NCBI GenBank assembly: GCA_964516845.1 | Contig: CAZEXP010000004.1 | Location: 39,087-103,086 of the forward strand | DNA: 64,000 nt | DNA from: JAPEKQ01 sp964516845 | GTDB taxonomy: Bacteria; Joyebacterota; Joyebacteria; Joyebacterales; Joyebacteraceae | Direction of reading: 5' to 3' | Shown here: positions 60,787-64,000 of the stretch, in pieces | Layout of the letters: every line of letters starts with the position of its first letter | How positions within the stretch are numbered: the stretch's first letter is position 1 | The notes under the pieces: model-generated | Told to the model about the DNA's origin: nothing | The model's database searches: none | What the model saw: the letters and a program-made list of their open reading frames with translations, nothing else | Program-made: the position numbers and the translations under genes

Positions 60787-62198
60787 ATGGACAGGATCGT
60801 CGTACAGGGCGGAGAGAGGCTGACCGGGGAGGTGAGGATCAGCGGGGCGAAGAACGCCGCGCTGCCCATCATGGCGGCTACGCTGCTGACACCCGGCAAG
60901 TTCGTACTCTCCAATGTACCGAGACTCCGCGACGTCGTGACGATGGAGCACGTGCTCCGCGTCCTCGGCGCGCAGGTCGAGCATCACGACCACAGCATCA
61001 CTGTCGATACGACGAACTGTCGATACCACGAAGCGCCGTACGAACTCGTCAAGACGATGCGCGCATCGGTCTGCGTGCTCGGTCCCGTCCTCGCGAGGCA
61101 GGGACGCGCGCGCGTGTCACTGCCCGGCGGGTGCGCGTGGGGTCCGCGGCCGGTTGATTTCCACATCAAGGCCATGCGCGACCTCGGCGCCGACATCGAA
61201 TTCGAGCACGGCTNNNNNNNNNNNNNNNNNNNNNNNNNNNNNNNNNNNNNNNNNNNNNNNNNNNNNNNNNNNNNNNNNNNNNNNNNNNNNNNNNNNNNNN
61301 NNNNNNNNNNNNNTTCCACATCAAGGCCATGCGCGACCTCGGCGCCGACATCGAATTCGAGCACGGCTACATCGTTGCGGAGGCGCGCAGGCTCCGCGGC
61401 GCGACGATCAACTTCGAGACCTCGAGCGTGGGCGCCACCGAGAACGCGATGATGGCTGCATCCCTCGCCGAGGGAACGACCGTCATACAGAACGCGGCGC
61501 GTGAGCCGGAGATCGGCGCGCTGGCCGCGTTCCTCAGAAGCATGGGTTCGAACATCACAGGCGACGGGACGGGGACCATCACGATCGAAGGCGCCGACGA
61601 GCTGCACGAGGCGGACGTGCGTGTCATCCCGGACCGGATCGAGACCGGGACGTTCATGGCCGCCGCGGCCATCACGGGCGGGGACATCCTGATCGTTGGG
61701 GGCGAACTCAACCACTGCGCCACCGTCGCGTCGAAGCTCTCGGAGGCGGGTGTCGAGATCATCGCCGCCGAGGGCGGCATCCGCGTCCGCGGACCGAAGT
61801 GCGTCAGGTCGATCAACGTGACGACGGCTCCGTATCCGGGGTTCCCGACCGACATGCAGGCGCAGATCATGGCCGTGATGACCATCGGCCAGGGCTCCGC
61901 CGTGATCACCGACACCATCTACACCGACCGCTTCTCGCACGTGCCGGAACTCCGGCGGCTCGGCGCCGACATCACGATCGACCGGAACGTGGCCGTCATC
62001 AGCGGCGTCGGCCACCTGTCGGGCGCGAAGGTGATGGCGACCGACCTCAGGGCGAGCGCCGCGCTCATCCTTGCGGGACTCGTCGCGGAGGGTACGACCG
62101 AGGTCTCGCGCGTCTACCATATCGACCGCGGGTACGAGGCCATCGAGAAGAAGCTCGGGGGCCTGGGCGCGAAGATCTGGCGCGAGAGCGAGAGCTAG
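60787..62198 (+). CDS. murA: UDP-N-acetylglucosamine 1-carboxyvinyltransferase MurA, crossed by a false gap
   Basis: First committed step of peptidoglycan synthesis. K22 and N23 (SGAKNAALP) and the catalytic C116 in LPGGCAWGPRPVD are present; a Cys rather than an Asp here is the fosfomycin-sensitive form. The N run 61214-61313 lies between identical 55-base flanks (61159-61213 and 61314-61368). Removing the N and one copy leaves 1257 bases, 418 codons plus stop, the normal length. The ATG follows the prmC stop with no gap. Confidence 0.95.
61159..61368. other. False assembly gap with duplicated 55-base flanks
   Basis: 61159-61213 equals 61314-61368. It is the same artefact as at 58577-58786; the murA frame closes when one copy and the N are removed. 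Confidence 0.92.
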
Positions 62199-62270
62199 CA
62201 GGCGCGCGCGGCGCGTGATGGACGTGGCGAGCGCGCATCCCCCTGAACACGCATCCGCCCCGGGGGCCAC

Positions 62271-64000
62271 GTGGCGAGCACGACCAGACACATCATCCTC
62301 GGCACCGCCGGTCACATCGACCACGGGAAGACCGAACTCGTCAAGGCGCTGACCGGCGTCGATACCGACCGACTCCGCGAGGAGAAGGAGCGCGGTATCT
62401 CCATCGAGCTCGGGTTCACGAGGCTCGACCTTCCAGGCGGCGATTCACTCGGAATCGTCGACGTTCCAGGACACGAGAGATTCGTCAAGACCATGCTCGC
62501 GGGCGCCGCGGGCGTGGACCTCGTGCTGCTCGTCGTCGCCGCCGACGAGGGCGTGATGCCTCAGACGCGAGAGCACATGGACATCGTCGACCTGCTCGGT
62601 GTGAAGGCGGGCGTCGTCGCGCTGACGAAATCGGATCTTGCCGAACCGGAGGAGATCGAACTCGCGCGCGAGGACGTCGAGACGCTCATCGAGGGTACGG
62701 TCCTCGAGGGCGCTCCGATTGTCCCGGTCTCGTCGGTGACGCGTGACGGCATCGAGGAGCTGCTTCGAGTGCTCGCGGAACTCGCGCTCGGCGTCGAGGA
62801 GCGGACGAGCGGTGGGCCGGCGAGACTGCCGATCGACCGCATCTTCACGCTCGAGGGGCACGGGACCGTCGTGACGGGGACGCTCTGGTCGGGACACGTC
62901 AGCCCGGGTGACCATCTCGAGGTCTATCCGGCGAGGAAGCCCGTTCGCATCCGGAGCGTGCACGTGCACGACGAGCCGGTGGAACGCGCGGAGGCCGGTC
63001 AGCGGACGGCGCTGGGTCTGCACGGCATCTCGAAAGACGAACTCGAACGCGGTAACACCGTCGGAACGCCGGCGGCGCTTCATCCGACACAGATGATCGA
63101 CGCCCGGCTCCGGCTCGTCTCGGGCATCAAGCCCATGAAGAATAGGACCCGCGTCCATCTGCACGTGGCGACGGCGGAGGTGCTCGCCCGCGTTGTGCTC
63201 CTGGAGAGCGAGGAACTCGGGCCTTCGCAGACCGCGCTCGTCCAGCTCCGGCTCGAGCAGCCGCTCGTCGCGGAGAAGGGCGACCTCTTCGTCATCCGGT
63301 CGTATTCGCCGATGCATACCATCGGTGGGGGGCGCGTCATCGACCCGGCGCCCGAGCGTCACAAGCGGATGAAGACGGACGTCATCGAATCGCTCGCCGT
63401 GCTCGAGATCGGCGGGAGTGAGGACGTGCTGCTTCAGGTCATCGGCGACGGCGGGACGGGGGGTGTCCGCGTGAAGGAGCTGCCCGGTCTTGTCGAGGCC
63501 GAGGTCGCAGCTGAGGTCGAGCGTCTTGTTGCCGAAGGACTCGTGCTCTTGACGGCGGGCCGATACGTGACGCGCGAGCGCTGGACGGAACTCGGTGAGC
63601 GCATCCACTCGGAGCTCACGGAGTTCGCCGGTCGGGCGCCGCTCGAGTGGGGGATGTCGGCCGAGGAACTGCGGGGCAAGCTCGGCCGGGGGTTCGACCG
63701 TGCGCTGATGGACGCGGCGCTCGCCGGATTCGTGGATGCGGGAGAGGTCTCGCGGCGGAAGGACCTCGTGAGGTGGGGGAGCGCTACGATGAAACTCACG
63801 CCGCCGCAGCAGGAGATGGCCGAGCTCATCGAGCGGTTCCTCGAGGAGGACGACGTTTCGCCGCCGTCTCTCGCGGACCTGCGGGAGGACGTCCGGCACG
63901 AGTTCGAGGGGACGCTCAAGGATGACCAGTTCGACGCGCTCGTGAAGCTGCTGGCCGATGAGGGGCGCATCGTCAAGGTGACGACGACGCTCTTCTTCCA
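62271..64000 (+). CDS. selB: Selenocysteine-specific elongation factor SelB, 3' end outside the window
   Basis: 576 codons are visible. The GTPase domain has GTAGHIDHGKTELVKALTG (G1), RGISIELGF (switch I), DVPGHERF (G3) and LTKSDL (G4). Domains 2-3 follow (GHGTVVTGTLWSGHV). From about residue 385 come winged-helix domains that bind the SECIS RNA hairpin. The GTG at 62271 has GGGGGCC upstream; the earlier ATG at 62218 is out of frame. SelB brings Sec-tRNA to in-frame UGA codons, so this organism very probably makes selenoproteins. Confidence 0.93.
   Translation, partial: MASTTRHIILGTAGHIDHGKTELVKALTGVDTDRLREEKERGISIELGFTRLDLPGGDSLGIVDVPGHERFVKTMLAGAAGVDLVLLVVAADEGVMPQTREHMDIVDLLGVKAGVVALTKSDLAEPEEIELAREDVETLIEGTVLEGAPIVPVSSVTRDGIEELLRVLAELALGVEERTSGGPARLPIDRIFTLEGHGTVVTGTLWSGHVSPGDHLEVYPARKPVRIRSVHVHDEPVERAEAGQRTALGLHGISKDELERGNTVGTPAALHPTQMIDARLRLVSGIKPMKNRTRVHLHVATAEVLARVVLLESEELGPSQTALVQLRLEQPLVAEKGDLFVIRSYSPMHTIGGGRVIDPAPERHKRMKTDVIESLAVLEIGGSEDVLLQVIGDGGTGGVRVKELPGLVEAEVAAEVERLVAEGLVLLTAGRYVTRERWTELGERIHSELTEFAGRAPLEWGMSAEELRGKLGRGFDRALMDAALAGFVDAGEVSRRKDLVRWGSATMKLTPPQQEMAELIERFLEEDDVSPPSLADLREDVRHEFEGTLKDDQFDALVKLLADEGRIVKVTTTLFF

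Overview
This window is a piece of a high-GC bacterial genome, almost certainly a metagenome-assembled scaffold: it carries four runs of exactly 100 N. Two of those runs sit between identical 55-base flanks, so they are assembly artefacts. The gene content suggests a Gram-negative member of the FCB superphylum or a nearby candidate phylum (the Eisenbacteria/Krumholzibacteria/Latescibacteria kind). The reasons are a PorV/PorQ-type outer-membrane protein, a short primary sigma factor without region 1.1, many Sec signal peptides and lipoproteins, LpxH and AmiC-type envelope enzymes, and a Rho with a long disordered N-terminus. The exact phylum cannot be fixed from this sequence alone.

Layout. 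1-2.5 kb (minus): rlmN followed by two envelope proteins. 2.6-6.7 kb (plus): an ArsR-family regulator, a small secreted protein and a large TPR-GAF-AAA+ sigma54-type activator. 6.7-7.9 kb: a gene-poor, partly AT-richer stretch with hairpins, a CAG-rich repeat, a possible 24-residue membrane peptide and sigma54-like promoters. 7.9-13.8 kb: an unusual ribosomally made peptide (RiPP) cluster. It has a fusion of an isoprenyl-diphosphate-synthase-like domain with a radical SAM/SPASM maturase, two Cys-rich precursor peptides, a secreted FG-GAP propeller protein and a two-gene ABC exporter. 14-18.5 kb: a ZraS-ZraR-like two-component system and a ZraP/Spy-like periplasmic protein behind a near-consensus sigma54 promoter. 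18.6-24.3 kb: a decayed purine-permease remnant, a small beta-barrel protein, an OsmC protein, TldD/TldE and a DUF2207 membrane protein. 24.3-28 kb: archease, RtcB and PolX. 28.3-36.3 kb: secreted proteins sharing a C-terminal WGxIKALYR motif, HtpX, LemA, a copper P-type ATPase and a CPBP protease. 36.3-45 kb: PorV-like protein, LpxH-like hydrolase, HtrA, the primary sigma factor and two M16-like proteins. 45-64 kb: mostly housekeeping genes (DUF523, amidase, YbbR, tsaD, priA, HD hydrolase, TPR lipoprotein, rho, rpmE, duplicated ThyX, DUF1385, prfA, prmC, murA, selB).

The most interesting system is the RiPP cluster at 7.9-13.8 kb. Two precursors of 56 and 55 codons share a leader (M-T/K-H-L-R-L/V-A-N-G) and five aligned cysteines, and lie directly downstream of the maturase, the first one overlapping it by 4 bases. 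A palindrome, CTGTC-N9-GACAG, followed about 100 bases later by a -24/-12 promoter stands upstream of the maturase gene. The same arrangement, with 14 identical bases in and beside the palindrome, stands upstream of the PorV-like gene near 36.4 kb. This links peptide production to an outer-membrane gene through sigma54 control; the activator gene encoded next to the cluster is the obvious, but unproven, candidate regulator.
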